Source: an uncultured Alphaproteobacteria bacterium (GTDB taxonomy: Bacteria > Pseudomonadota > Alphaproteobacteria > Rhodobacterales > Rhodobacteraceae). From it: 64,000 nucleotides of DNA. Every line of letters starts with the position of its first letter. The stretch's first letter is position 1. The position numbers and the translations under genes are program-made. Below the pieces are notes generated by a model. The model was not told the origin of the DNA and did no database searches. It was given only the letters and a program-made list of their open reading frames with translations. This document shows, in pieces, positions 8,677 through 17,731 of the stretch. The stretch lies in NCBI GenBank assembly GCA_902576905.1, contig CACGWW010000001.1, positions 367,213 to 431,212 on the forward strand. Direction: 5' to 3'.

Positions 8677-11130
8677 ATGTCTTTTTTAGAAAAAGTTGAC
8701 TATCCAGAATCAGCTATAAAGGAGTATTCAAAAAAGTTTTTACTATTCATTTTTATAAAAACTCTTGGAATTTTACTATTTTTTTCATCATTCTTTGTAT
8801 TGCTATCCGTGATCACGTACTCCAAAAATGATCCTAGCTTCCGAAATGCCAACGACGGAGAAATTGCAAATCTATTTGGTAAATTTGGCTCATATTTAGC
8901 AGACTCTCTTCATGTAGCAGTTGGAGTCGCTATGCTTACATTACCTATATTCCTATTTGCATGGTCGAGTAGATTTCTCTTTAGTAACGGTCCGATTTAT
9001 CTTTTCAAAAGAATAATTTTGCTACCTTTGTTTATTGGCTTTTTCTCAGTATTTTTATCAACAAATACTCCCCCAAACTACTGGTCTTTTGAATATGGTC
9101 TAGGTGGAATATTTGGTGATACATTTTTGAAGAAACTACTACTTTATCAACCTATTGAAATAAATCAGTGGCTTCAATTAATTGCAATAATCTGTCTATC
9201 CTTTTCTATTTTTTTGTTTTTTCTTGTTGCTGGTTTTAAAAAGCATGAGATTTACTCATTGACAAGAAATAGAGTTCGGCATTTAAAGCTTTTTCTGGTG
9301 GGATCATATAAAGTTTTTAAGATTCTCTTAAAAACTTTATCTCAATCCAGGAAAAAGAGTTTAGAGACAGATGACCATAAGGATGCTTCAATAAAGCTAT
9401 ACGACCCTGCAATAAAAAATAACGACTATCAAGATACAAATAACAATTTTTCTGCTTCTAGGGACAATGAAAAAGATCTTTTTAATGGAATTTATAATAG
9501 GCCTGCTATTAGTATTTTTGGTAATGGAAGGATAAAAGCAAGATCTAACAAAATTAAGAGTAGTAGCAGAGCTGCTTCTGAAGCGCAGCCATCACTAGAT
9601 TTAACTCAAAATAAAGAAAATTATCGTTATCCCCCTTTAGCTCTGCTTAGAGATTATACATATCAATCAGTAAGCTCTGTGAGCGCTGTTTCTTTAAACG
9701 AAAATGCAAAAATGCTTGAAGCCGTATTAGAAGATTATGGGGTAAAAGGTAATATTATTTCTGTCAAGCCCGGTCCTGTAGTAACTCTTTACGAGCTAGA
9801 GCCAGCTGCGGGCTTGAAAGCTAGCCGAGTAATTTCTTTATCTGAAGATATAGCGAGGTCAATGTCTGCTTTGGCAACTAGAGTCTCTACAATACCGGGT
9901 CGATCCGTTATAGGAATTGAACTACCAAACTCAAGCAGAGAAAAAGTTTTTTTAAAAGAACTTTTGTCATCGAAAAGTTATGAAGATTGCCGTTTTCAAT
10001 TACCACTGGCCTTGGGTAAAGATATAGGTGGAGAGCCCGTGATAGCAAATCTGGCTAAAATGCCCCATCTCTTGATAGCAGGAACAACTGGGTCAGGAAA
10101 ATCGGTTGGTATCAATACAATGATCCTATCCCTTTTGTATAGACTTACTCCAGATCAATGTAGACTGATAATGATTGATCCTAAAATGCTAGAATTATCT
10201 GTTTATGATGGCATACCTCATCTGCTTAGTCCGGTAGTCACTGATCCTAAGAAAGCAGTTGTAGCTCTAAAGTGGGCGGTATTAGAAATGGAAGATAGAT
10301 ATAAAAAGATGTCACGGATGGGGGTTCGAAATATAGAAAGCTTTAACTCGAAGGTAAGCGAAGCAATCAAGAACGGAGAAACTTTCTCAAGAACTGTTCA
10401 AGTAGGATTTGATCAAAATACAGGTGAGCCGCTTTATGAAGAACAGAGCGAGGAACCCAGACCATTACCATTTATAGTCATTATAGTCGATGAGATGGCA
10501 GACCTGATGATGGTTGCAGGAAAAGAGATAGAAGGTTGCATCCAGAGATTGGCACAAATGGCAAGAGCTGCAGGTATACATCTCATTATGGCTACTCAAA
10601 GGCCCTCAGTGGATGTGATTACTGGAACAATAAAGGCAAACTTTCCCACAAGAATTTCTTTCCAGGTAACCTCAAAAATAGATAGTAGAACGATTTTGGG
10701 AGAGATGGGCGCTGAACAACTTCTTGGAATGGGCGATATGCTTTATATGGCTAATGGGGGTAAAGTTACTCGCGTTCACGGTCCTTTCGTATCCGACGCA
10801 GAGGTGGAAGAAATTGTATCTCATTTAAAGAAACAAGGCGTGCCTGAGTACCGGGAAGAAATATTGGACCCTAAAAATATTGAAAATAACGATAGCTTTT
10901 TTGATCCATCAGCTACAAATGGTAAAAGCGATGAGGAAGATCTTCTTGAAAACGCATTAGAAATCGTGAGAAGAGATAGGAAGTGCTCAACATCATATAT
11001 TCAAAGAAAATTATCGATTGGATATAACAGAGCAGCAAAGATAGTGGAAGCGTTGGAAGAGAAAGGTTTCGTGTCTCCTGCAAACCATGTTGGAAAGCGT
11101 GATGTATTAGTTCCTGAAAACAATATCTGA
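8677..11130 (+). CDS. ftsK: DNA translocase FtsK
   Basis: Divisome-anchored hexameric DNA pump that clears chromosome dimers from the septum with XerCD. Four hydrophobic segments occupy roughly residues 22-190 (the membrane domain), followed by a short charged linker to about 310, which is short compared with E. coli. The RecA-like motor has Walker A GTTGSGKSVGINTM at about 468-481 and Walker B FIVIIVDEMADLMM. The C-terminal winged-helix gamma domain that reads KOPS begins with ALEIVRRDRKCSTSYIQRKL. At 817 residues it is normal for alphaproteobacteria. lolA starts at its stop codon (TGATG overlap). Confidence 0.97.
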   Translation: MSFLEKVDYPESAIKEYSKKFLLFIFIKTLGILLFFSSFFVLLSVITYSKNDPSFRNANDGEIANLFGKFGSYLADSLHVAVGVAMLTLPIFLFAWSSRFLFSNGPIYLFKRIILLPLFIGFFSVFLSTNTPPNYWSFEYGLGGIFGDTFLKKLLLYQPIEINQWLQLIAIICLSFSIFLFFLVAGFKKHEIYSLTRNRVRHLKLFLVGSYKVFKILLKTLSQSRKKSLETDDHKDASIKLYDPAIKNNDYQDTNNNFSASRDNEKDLFNGIYNRPAISIFGNGRIKARSNKIKSSSRAASEAQPSLDLTQNKENYRYPPLALLRDYTYQSVSSVSAVSLNENAKMLEAVLEDYGVKGNIISVKPGPVVTLYELEPAAGLKASRVISLSEDIARSMSALATRVSTIPGRSVIGIELPNSSREKVFLKELLSSKSYEDCRFQLPLALGKDIGGEPVIANLAKMPHLLIAGTTGSGKSVGINTMILSLLYRLTPDQCRLIMIDPKMLELSVYDGIPHLLSPVVTDPKKAVVALKWAVLEMEDRYKKMSRMGVRNIESFNSKVSEAIKNGETFSRTVQVGFDQNTGEPLYEEQSEEPRPLPFIVIIVDEMADLMMVAGKEIEGCIQRLAQMARAAGIHLIMATQRPSVDVITGTIKANFPTRISFQVTSKIDSRTILGEMGAEQLLGMGDMLYMANGGKVTRVHGPFVSDAEVEEIVSHLKKQGVPEYREEILDPKNIENNDSFFDPSATNGKSDEEDLLENALEIVRRDRKCSTSYIQRKLSIGYNRAAKIVEALEEKGFVSPANHVGKRDVLVPENNI

Positions 11131-11744
11131 TGCAAATGCGGGGTTTTAAAAAAAAGTTTCTCAGAACAATTTTCAGTATTTCTATAATTTTTATATTTTC
11201 AACTGATGTTGCACTTCCAAAAAACAATACCTTAAAACTAGTTAAAGACTATCTTGGAGACATTAAGACACTTCAAGCGAGATTCTCTCAAACTGATTAT
11301 ATGGGAGAAATTATGACAGGTGACCTTTTCTTGAAAAAACCAGGAAAAATTCGTTTTTCCTATGATCCTCCTAATTACTTACAAATTGTTTCAAAACAAC
11401 AGGCAATATTGATATTTGATCCTAAAAACAGTGGTACCGGTCCTCTAACATACCCCCTTTCTTATACTCCTCTGGGCTTCTTAATCAAAAATGATTTGAG
11501 CTCATTAATAAGTGAAAATGGTGAGAGTTTTGAGCTCAATGATTTGATCTTTTTGAAAATTCGAAATCCGCAATACCAACTAAGCATTGAATTCAATAAA
11601 AATCCTGTATCCATAAATGGATGGGAATTCAAAAATCAAATGGGAGAAATGATAAAAATCAGACTTAAGGATATACGAAAAAATAATTACATATCAGATG
11701 AAATTTTTAAAACTGAAAAGGATTATGAACGATTCAAAAAATAG
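11130..11744 (+). CDS. lolA: Outer-membrane lipoprotein carrier protein LolA
   Basis: Periplasmic chaperone that ferries lipoproteins from LolCDE to the outer membrane. A basic N-terminus and a hydrophobic stretch (about residues 10-27) form a signal peptide. The mature part has LGDIKTLQARFSQTDYMGE, then LFLKKPGKIRFSYDPP, the LolA hallmark strand near residue 70. At 204 residues the length is standard. It overlaps ftsK by one base, so it is translationally coupled; ftsK-lolA-xthA is a conserved alphaproteobacterial order. A second ATG at 11136 could be the true start. The 3' end overlaps xthA (convergent) by 11 bases. Confidence 0.92.
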   Translation: MQMRGFKKKFLRTIFSISIIFIFSTDVALPKNNTLKLVKDYLGDIKTLQARFSQTDYMGEIMTGDLFLKKPGKIRFSYDPPNYLQIVSKQQAILIFDPKNSGTGPLTYPLSYTPLGFLIKNDLSSLISENGESFELNDLIFLKIRNPQYQLSIEFNKNPVSINGWEFKNQMGEMIKIRLKDIRKNNYISDEIFKTEKDYERFKK

Positions 11745-12519
11745 AAAGTATAGGAACGTGATCAGAAGGTCTTTCCCAGTCTCTAGCTTCTGAAAAAATT
11801 TGGACTTTGCTTAATTTAGATTTTAAATCTTGGCTTACCCATATATGATCCAAGCGTCTTCCGCGATTTGAAACCTTCCAGTCTCGTGCTCTATATGACC
11901 ACCAACTATATAATTTGCCAGACGGTTTCATTTCTCTGAATGTGTCAATCCAGTCTCCACTTTTTTTAATCTCTGATAAAAGGTCTGTTTCTATTTTTGT
12001 ATGCGAAACAACGTTTAAAAGGGCTTTATGGCTCCAAACGTCATCTGGTAAAGGGGCTATATTGAAGTCTCCAACGAGTATAGTTTTCTTTATCTTGCCT
12101 TTAAAAAATTTATTCTTAATTTCGGAAAGGAAATTGATTTTATGCTCAAATTTAGGATTTAATTTCGTATCGGGTAAATCCCCGCCTGCCGGAATATAAA
12201 GATTGTGGACCTTTACACCGTCTTCAAGCTCAATTCCAATGTGTCGAGCGTCGTCTCTACCACAAAAATTGAATTTCTCAATTTTCACTATTTTAAGTTT
12301 TGATAAAATTAAGACACCATTATACGACTTTTCCCCCCTAAAAGCTGCGAATTTATAACCCAGCTTTTCAAAGTTTTCCAAGGGAAGCTTTTCGTCAATA
12401 CATTTTGTTTCTTGGAGACACATAATGTCTGGGCAAGCTAGCTTTAAAAATCTCAACACTAGTTCTTCTCTAAGTCTGACAGAGTTTATATTCCATGATG
12501 CTACTGCAAGTGACTTCAA
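11734..12519 (-). CDS. xthA: Exodeoxyribonuclease III (AP endonuclease)
   Basis: Base-excision repair enzyme that cuts at abasic sites and removes 3' blocking groups. It has 261 residues, as for XthA. Motifs in order: ASWNINSVRLR (N7 region), CLQETKC (metal-binding Glu), the YNGVLILSK strand, VGDFNIAP (catalytic Asp/Asn), GRRLDHIWVS, and the C-terminal SDHVPIL with the catalytic histidine. The reading frame overlaps the upstream response regulator by 4 bases (ATGA type), so the two are probably cotranscribed. Confidence 0.95.
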   Translation of the reverse strand: MKSLAVASWNINSVRLREELVLRFLKLACPDIMCLQETKCIDEKLPLENFEKLGYKFAAFRGEKSYNGVLILSKLKIVKIEKFNFCGRDDARHIGIELEDGVKVHNLYIPAGGDLPDTKLNPKFEHKINFLSEIKNKFFKGKIKKTILVGDFNIAPLPDDVWSHKALLNVVSHTKIETDLLSEIKKSGDWIDTFREMKPSGKLYSWWSYRARDWKVSNRGRRLDHIWVSQDLKSKLSKVQIFSEARDWERPSDHVPILSIF

Positions 12520-13190
12520 TTTTTCTCGCCCGTAAGTTCGTGATTCAAATAAAATCTGCCCCCTTTATTAATTATAAAATCGTTAAGAATTAGGCCTTCT
12601 TTAATTTTTTTCCTTAATCTGTAAAGGTGTGTTTCGAAAGTATGTGTTTCAATACTGGGATTTAACATCCAAACTTTTGACATTACTTCCTCTTTCGTTA
12701 TTCCTCTATCCTCAGAGTTCAGCAAAGATACAAATATATCACTTTCTTTTTCAGTTAACAAAACGGCCTGTTTATCTTTATAAATTACTTTTCTATCAGA
12801 AATTATGAAGCTTATATATCCAAGAACTTTGTTGTTCTCTCTTTTACTTTTCATTCTTTCAAATATTGGTTGCAATACTTCGACCAGCTCAACAATCCTG
12901 AATGGCCGTTTTAGGTAAATATTACCCTTTGGCAATAATTCGAACCTCTTCTGAGTAATTAATATTTTTTCTATCTCCTTAAGTTTATTTTTTTGCATTT
13001 TTGTATTTGATAAAAACTCTTTGAATTTAGTGGGATTATAATCACTTACTAAAACATCGAGATCTTCGATGTTTTCCAAAGTAAAATCTTTCACGACAAC
13101 AGCTCTCCCATTTCTGAATTTGTAACTTTCCAATAAAGTCTTTAAGCTCTCTCCAAATAACATATTTGACGTTATAATTGCTAAGTTCAC
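12516..13190 (-). CDS. OmpR/PhoB-like response regulator with a degenerate receiver
   Basis: A two-domain regulator of 224 residues. The C-terminal part (about 130-218) is a winged helix of the OmpR/PhoB type: LLTEKESDIFVSLLNS, then ETHTFETHLYRLRKKI (recognition helix) and GRFYLN. The N-terminal part folds like a receiver, with D50 in VLVSDYNP and a K in YLKRPFRIVELV, but the first strand reads IITSNMLFG and lacks the usual acidic pair that holds Mg2+. Phosphorylation is therefore doubtful. No partner kinase is adjacent. The gene sits directly upstream of xthA, an order I recall from other Rhodobacterales. The target genes are unknown. Confidence 0.82.
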   Translation of the reverse strand: MNLAIITSNMLFGESLKTLLESYKFRNGRAVVVKDFTLENIEDLDVLVSDYNPTKFKEFLSNTKMQKNKLKEIEKILITQKRFELLPKGNIYLKRPFRIVELVEVLQPIFERMKSKRENNKVLGYISFIISDRKVIYKDKQAVLLTEKESDIFVSLLNSEDRGITKEEVMSKVWMLNPSIETHTFETHLYRLRKKIKEGLILNDFIINKGGRFYLNHELTGEKN

Positions 13191-13298
13191 GTTTTTTACC
13201 TTAAGTGAATTAAAATTATAAGATATACATCTATTAAAAATTTCCTTAGCATCAACTTAACATAAAAATTGAAATTCTAAACCAATTGACACAATAAA

Positions 13299-14393
13299 AT
13301 GTTTTTAAGCTCATCTGAAATATCTTCGAGGTTGGTCTCAGATTTACGATTAGGACTGCCAATCATCTTACATGATGCAAACACATATTTTTTAACAGCA
13401 GCGATAGAAACATTGTATTCAGAGAAATTAGATAAAATAATGGAGATTGCGAAAAACGAAAATTTTGAGATAGCTATAACTAATAGAAGAGCAAAGGTAT
13501 TAAAAGTTAGAATATATAATGAATCAGTTACTAGAATTTCAATAAGAGAAAAAATAAGCATACAACTCCTTCAAGCAATCGCAGATCCTTCAAAGGATCT
13601 AGATTATCCACTCAAGGGCCCATTCCAAAGCGAGAGAAATGGTAAATTCAACGTTGCTAGTGAATCACTATCACTTTGTAAGAAAGCAAGACTTTTACCA
13701 GCATCAATACTTGTAAATATACCAAAAAGCATACGGGACGAGTTAATATCTTCCCAAATATCTGAGACTGATATAGGTGATTTAAAGATTAAACGTGAGG
13801 AGACCAAGTTTTTGCCGAATTTGAGCTCGGCCCAATTGCCCATCAGTGGACAACAAAATATAAGCCTATCTGTTTTCAGAGAAGTAACAGATATAACTGA
13901 ACATTATGCGATAGTATTTGGCAATCCAAAAATTAATCAGCCTGCTTTAACACGCGTACATTCTGCTTGTTTTACAGGTGATTTACTTGGTTCAGAAAAA
14001 TGTGATTGTGGGGAGCAATTTAGTGTCTCAATGTCAAAAATGAGAAATGAGGGAAATGGGATTTTGTTATATTTAAACCAGGAAGGTAGAGGAATTGGCT
14101 TAGCTAACAAAATGAGAGCATATCATCTCCAAAATATTGGTTTTGATACAGTCGATGCTAACCATAGACTTGGTTTTGAAGATGACGAAAGAGACCTAGA
14201 GATTGCTGCAAAGATTTTAAAATCTTTAGGTGTAAGCGACATAAAGCTAATGACTAATAACCCAAAAAAAATCGAACTTTTAACTGATAATGGGATCGCC
14301 GTCAAAGAAAGAGTACCTTTGATAGTAAGTATGAATCCCAATAATGAAAGTTACTTGAAAACAAAAGCTAAAAAAAGTGGGCACCTTTTCTAA
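13299..14393 (+). CDS. ribA: GTP cyclohydrolase II with an N-terminal accessory domain
   Basis: First enzyme of riboflavin synthesis: opens GTP to 2,5-diamino-6-ribosylamino-pyrimidinone phosphate. The C-terminal 190 residues are canonical RibA: RVHSACFTGDLLGSEKCDCG with the three zinc cysteines, LYLNQEGRGIGLANKM, and the LMTNNPKKIELL substrate loop. The first 170 residues are an alphaproteobacterial RibA extension, distantly like a RibB fold but without its acidic catalytic motifs, so it is probably not a DHBP synthase. The start is the first ATG after a 108-base gap divergent from the response regulator. I see no FMN riboswitch. Confidence 0.93.
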   Translation: MFLSSSEISSRLVSDLRLGLPIILHDANTYFLTAAIETLYSEKLDKIMEIAKNENFEIAITNRRAKVLKVRIYNESVTRISIREKISIQLLQAIADPSKDLDYPLKGPFQSERNGKFNVASESLSLCKKARLLPASILVNIPKSIRDELISSQISETDIGDLKIKREETKFLPNLSSAQLPISGQQNISLSVFREVTDITEHYAIVFGNPKINQPALTRVHSACFTGDLLGSEKCDCGEQFSVSMSKMRNEGNGILLYLNQEGRGIGLANKMRAYHLQNIGFDTVDANHRLGFEDDERDLEIAAKILKSLGVSDIKLMTNNPKKIELLTDNGIAVKERVPLIVSMNPNNESYLKTKAKKSGHLF

Positions 14394-14395
14394 CC

Positions 14396-15067
14396 TTACT
14401 GCCTTAACCCAAAAATAGCCGTGCCGACTCGTACAAATGTTGCACCACAATTTATTGCTGCCATGTAATCTGAACTCATACCCATTGATAATTCCAAAAG
14501 ACCATTTTCATCAGCTAACTTTTTCAGAAGCCTAAAATGTGTTTCGGGTGCCTCGTTAATGGGTGGGATGCACATTAGACCTATAATGTTTAGATCCATA
14601 AACTTCTGGATTGTGTCCATAAACTCACTTAGCTTTTCAGGCTCAATACCGGATTTTTGCTGCTCTAAACCTGTATTGACTTGAATAAAAATTTTTGGGC
14701 AGAATCCTTTTTTTTGAGCTTCATCTGATATCTTCTCGGCTAATGAGTATCTATCTAAACTGTGTACATAATCAAATAATCCGAACACCTTTTTCACTTT
14801 ATTTGACTGTAATGGACCTAAGAGGTGCAAATTTATGGCTTTACTTTCTTTTTTTAATTCCTGCCACTTCAACACTGCTTCTTGAACTTTATTTTCACCA
14901 AAGTGAGAATGGCCCTCATCTATAACAGGTTTTATTTGATCCATGGACTTTGTTTTAGATACCGCAATTAGGTTAACAGAACCTTTTTTTCGACCTGCTT
15001 CGATTTCCTGTGATGCGATTTGGTTATTAATTATTTCTAATTTACTTATTTGTGTCACTGAATTCAT
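14396..15067 (-). CDS. YggS/PLPBP-family pyridoxal-phosphate homeostasis protein
   Basis: Cytoplasmic PLP-binding TIM-barrel protein without known catalysis, which helps balance vitamin B6 vitamers and amino acid pools. The PLP lysine is K38 in LIAVSKTKS, followed by HFGENKVQEA. The phosphate-binding end has LSMGMSSDYMAAINCGAT and VRVGTAIFG. At 223 residues it has the usual length. Its start lies inside the end of the malonyl-CoA synthetase gene (26-base overlap), so translation is coupled. Confidence 0.93.
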   Translation of the reverse strand: MNSVTQISKLEIINNQIASQEIEAGRKKGSVNLIAVSKTKSMDQIKPVIDEGHSHFGENKVQEAVLKWQELKKESKAINLHLLGPLQSNKVKKVFGLFDYVHSLDRYSLAEKISDEAQKKGFCPKIFIQVNTGLEQQKSGIEPEKLSEFMDTIQKFMDLNIIGLMCIPPINEAPETHFRLLKKLADENGLLELSMGMSSDYMAAINCGATFVRVGTAIFGLRQ

Positions 15068-16565
15068 CCCTATATGTGTCTCTCAGCAAATTTTTCTGTA
15101 CTTTGCCCATTGAGTTTCTTGGCAGCTCTTTAATGACATGTATTTTTTTCGGCAATTTAAAAGCCGCAAGATTTTTCCTTAGAGCATCATTAAGAATATC
15201 TATATTGATGCTATGTCCTTTTTTCTCAACTATTATTGCTAAAATACCTTCACCAAAGTCTGGATGTGACACTCCAACAACTGCAGACTCTTCAACGTTA
15301 TTATCCCGGTCGATAACTGCCTCGATTTCTTTTGGATAAACGTTTAAACCTCCTGTTATTATGAGGTCCTTATTTCGTCCCACTATTGTGAGGTAGTTAT
15401 TTTGATCTAGGAAACCCATATCACCAGTAATAAAATAACCGTCATCTCTAAATTCACATTTTGTTTTCTCTGGTTTTTTCCAGTACCCCTTGAATACATT
15501 AGGGCCTTTTACCTCCACAACGCCTATACCCCCATTTTTTTTAAATTCGTCTTCAATCTCCAAGTCTGCTATTCTTATCTCAACATCTTCAAGAACTATG
15601 CCGACAGTCCCTGCTTTCCTTTCACCAATATATGGATTTGAAGTTATCATGTTTGTTTCTGTCATTCCGTACCGTTCTAAAATTTTATGCCCAGTACGAG
15701 ACTCAAATTCTTTGTGCGTTTCTGCCAATAAAGGCGCACTTCCCGAAATAAAAAGGCGCATGTTTTTCGTTATTTCCTGATTAAATTTGTTATTTTTTAA
15801 TAATCGGGTGTAGAAGGTTGGAACTCCCATCATTACCGTTGTTGAGGGAAGATTTAATATAATGTCATCTATATCAAACTTTTTAAGAAATCGAATTTGG
15901 CTGCCTGAAGCTAAGGCAACATTTGTTGCTACAAAAAGACCATGTGTATGGTAAATGGGTAGGGCATGTAACAATATATCGGAAGGAGTAAACTCCCACG
16001 CTTTTGAAAGGGTTAGGGCGTTTGAAAGCAAGTTTTTTTGAGACAGCATAGCGCCCTTCGATTGACCTGTTGTTCCTGAAGTGTAAAGAATTGCTGCTGT
16101 ATCATGTTCATCTGGTTCTTCAATAAAATCTAGAGGTTCATTTTCATTAAAATTTGAAAAAAAACTTCCTTTGTAATCAGCATCAATTGTTTCTATATTG
16201 AATCTTCTTTTTCTTTCTAACGAATCCAATTCCCTCAACATTTTTGAAGTGGTTATAAAAACTTTACATTCGCTATCATTTAAGAAATATTCAACTTCAG
16301 ACCCCGTATAGCCAGTATTTAAAGGTATAAATATTATACCTAGTTGAACACAGGCACCGTAAATTGTAAAAACGTGATGAGATTTTTCTATTTGAAGAAC
16401 TAAACAGTCCCCCTTTTCCAAACCAAATTTCTTTAGACAATTTGCCGTACACTTTATTTCATTTAGAAATTTATCATATGTAAGTGTCTTATCCAAGTCA
16501 GAAAAACTTAGAAAAATTTCTGAACCTTGGTTCTTGGCAAACAACTGATCGAATAGCGGGTTCAT
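15042..16565 (-). CDS. matB: Malonyl-CoA/methylmalonyl-CoA synthetase
   Basis: Acyl-adenylate-forming enzyme of 507 residues that converts free malonate (or methylmalonate) with ATP and CoA to the thioester. The phosphate loop is AAILYTSGTTGQSKGAM, followed by LLHALPIYHTHGLFVATN, characteristic of MatB; RYGMTETNM and FITGDMGFLDQ are the A5 and A7 motifs, and the C-terminal lysine lies in PRNSMGKVQKNLL. No malonate transporter or decarboxylase is adjacent, so the malonate source is unclear. It forms a minus-strand group with yggS and the flavin oxidoreductase (3-base gap). Confidence 0.88.
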   Translation of the reverse strand: MNPLFDQLFAKNQGSEIFLSFSDLDKTLTYDKFLNEIKCTANCLKKFGLEKGDCLVLQIEKSHHVFTIYGACVQLGIIFIPLNTGYTGSEVEYFLNDSECKVFITTSKMLRELDSLERKRRFNIETIDADYKGSFFSNFNENEPLDFIEEPDEHDTAAILYTSGTTGQSKGAMLSQKNLLSNALTLSKAWEFTPSDILLHALPIYHTHGLFVATNVALASGSQIRFLKKFDIDDIILNLPSTTVMMGVPTFYTRLLKNNKFNQEITKNMRLFISGSAPLLAETHKEFESRTGHKILERYGMTETNMITSNPYIGERKAGTVGIVLEDVEIRIADLEIEDEFKKNGGIGVVEVKGPNVFKGYWKKPEKTKCEFRDDGYFITGDMGFLDQNNYLTIVGRNKDLIITGGLNVYPKEIEAVIDRDNNVEESAVVGVSHPDFGEGILAIIVEKKGHSINIDILNDALRKNLAAFKLPKKIHVIKELPRNSMGKVQKNLLRDTYRDEFSDTNK

Positions 16566-16568
16566 AGA

Positions 16569-17702
16569 TTAGGGCTTCTCATTAATGTCGCTCAATGCTG
16601 ACTTCCACTTACTTAGCCACCAGCGATACTGCTGTGGCCATTCCTTGAAATCCTTATTTTGATTTGCAATTTCTCTTGCCTGATTTGTCCAAAACGGATT
16701 AAAAAGATGCTGTCTTCCCAAAGCGATCAAATCTGCTTTTTCTTCTTGTAAGATGGTATTTGCAAAATCAAAAGTTCTAATTAGCCCCACAGCTTGTGTC
16801 TTAATACCTACCTCTTTCTTTATTTTTGCTGCAAAGGGAACTTGAAAACCAGACTTTCTTTTTTGGCCAGAAGCGGTAGCCCCTTTTGAAGAATTGCCAC
16901 CCGAAGAGCAGTCGACAACATCTACTCCCTGTTCCTTTAAAATATGGCAAAAATTAATGCTATCTTCTATAGTCCATCCTCCATCTAATCCATCTTCAGC
17001 AGATATTCGAACAAAAAGAGGAACTTTTTCTCCTATTGTTTCTCTAACTTTTTTAACAACTTCCAAAGGAAAACGCATTCTGTTCTCTATTGACCCACCA
17101 TACTCATCATTTCTTGAATTAGATAATGGAGACAGAAAGCTATGAAGAAGATATCCGTGTGCCATATGAATTTCTATGACCTCAAACCCTGCCTCTATCG
17201 ACCTCTCAGATGCCTTTACAAATGCATCTCTAACTTCACCCAACTCTTTTCTTTCCATTTTTCTCGGCTTTAACCATCCCTTATCTAAAGGCCGATCCAT
17301 AGGCGCAATTGGTTCCCATATTATATCACCTCTATCTGTATCGATGGTTGTTTGTGGACCGTTGCCGTGCCATGGTCTTTGCATGCTCGCTTTTTGTCCG
17401 GCATGTCCTAACTGTATAGCTGGAATTGATCCCAACACCTTAATCGATTGAGTGATTTCTCTTAATCCATCTATTTGCTTATCATCCCAAATGCCCAAAC
17501 ATCCATTGGTTATTCGTCCTTGTGCGGTAACCCCAGTTGCTTCAAGAAAAATGAGACCCGCTCCACCCATAGCGAGTTGGCCATAATGGGTTTTATGGTG
17601 TGTTTGGGCATACCCATCTTTAGCCGAATATTGACACATTGGAGACACCACTACGCGGTTTTTAAGATTGACATCACGGATCTTTAAATTTTCAAATAGC
17701 AT
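16569..17702 (-). CDS. Old-yellow-enzyme NADH:flavin oxidoreductase (YqjM class)
   Basis: FMN-dependent ene-reductase that reduces activated C=C bonds with NAD(P)H. The thermophilic-like/YqjM class is shown by the cysteine in VVSPMCQYSA; the substrate histidine pair is in EIHMAHGYLLHSFLSP, and SRNDEYGGSIENR is a family signature. I use the ATG at 17702 (377 residues, MLFENLKIRD) rather than the tracked start at 17792, because it has a good GGAGAG site and removes an overlap with the DMT gene. It is followed after 3 bases by matB. The natural substrate is unknown. Confidence 0.88.
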   Translation of the reverse strand: MLFENLKIRDVNLKNRVVVSPMCQYSAKDGYAQTHHKTHYGQLAMGGAGLIFLEATGVTAQGRITNGCLGIWDDKQIDGLREITQSIKVLGSIPAIQLGHAGQKASMQRPWHGNGPQTTIDTDRGDIIWEPIAPMDRPLDKGWLKPRKMERKELGEVRDAFVKASERSIEAGFEVIEIHMAHGYLLHSFLSPLSNSRNDEYGGSIENRMRFPLEVVKKVRETIGEKVPLFVRISAEDGLDGGWTIEDSINFCHILKEQGVDVVDCSSGGNSSKGATASGQKRKSGFQVPFAAKIKKEVGIKTQAVGLIRTFDFANTILQEEKADLIALGRQHLFNPFWTNQAREIANQNKDFKEWPQQYRWWLSKWKSALSDINEKP

Positions 17703-17731
17703 TTTCTCTCCATATTTTGTAATCAAGTAAT

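Noticed and set aside
13191-13298. FMN riboswitch upstream of ribA
   Set aside because: The 108-base gap has none of the conserved RFN elements and is too AT-rich and short.
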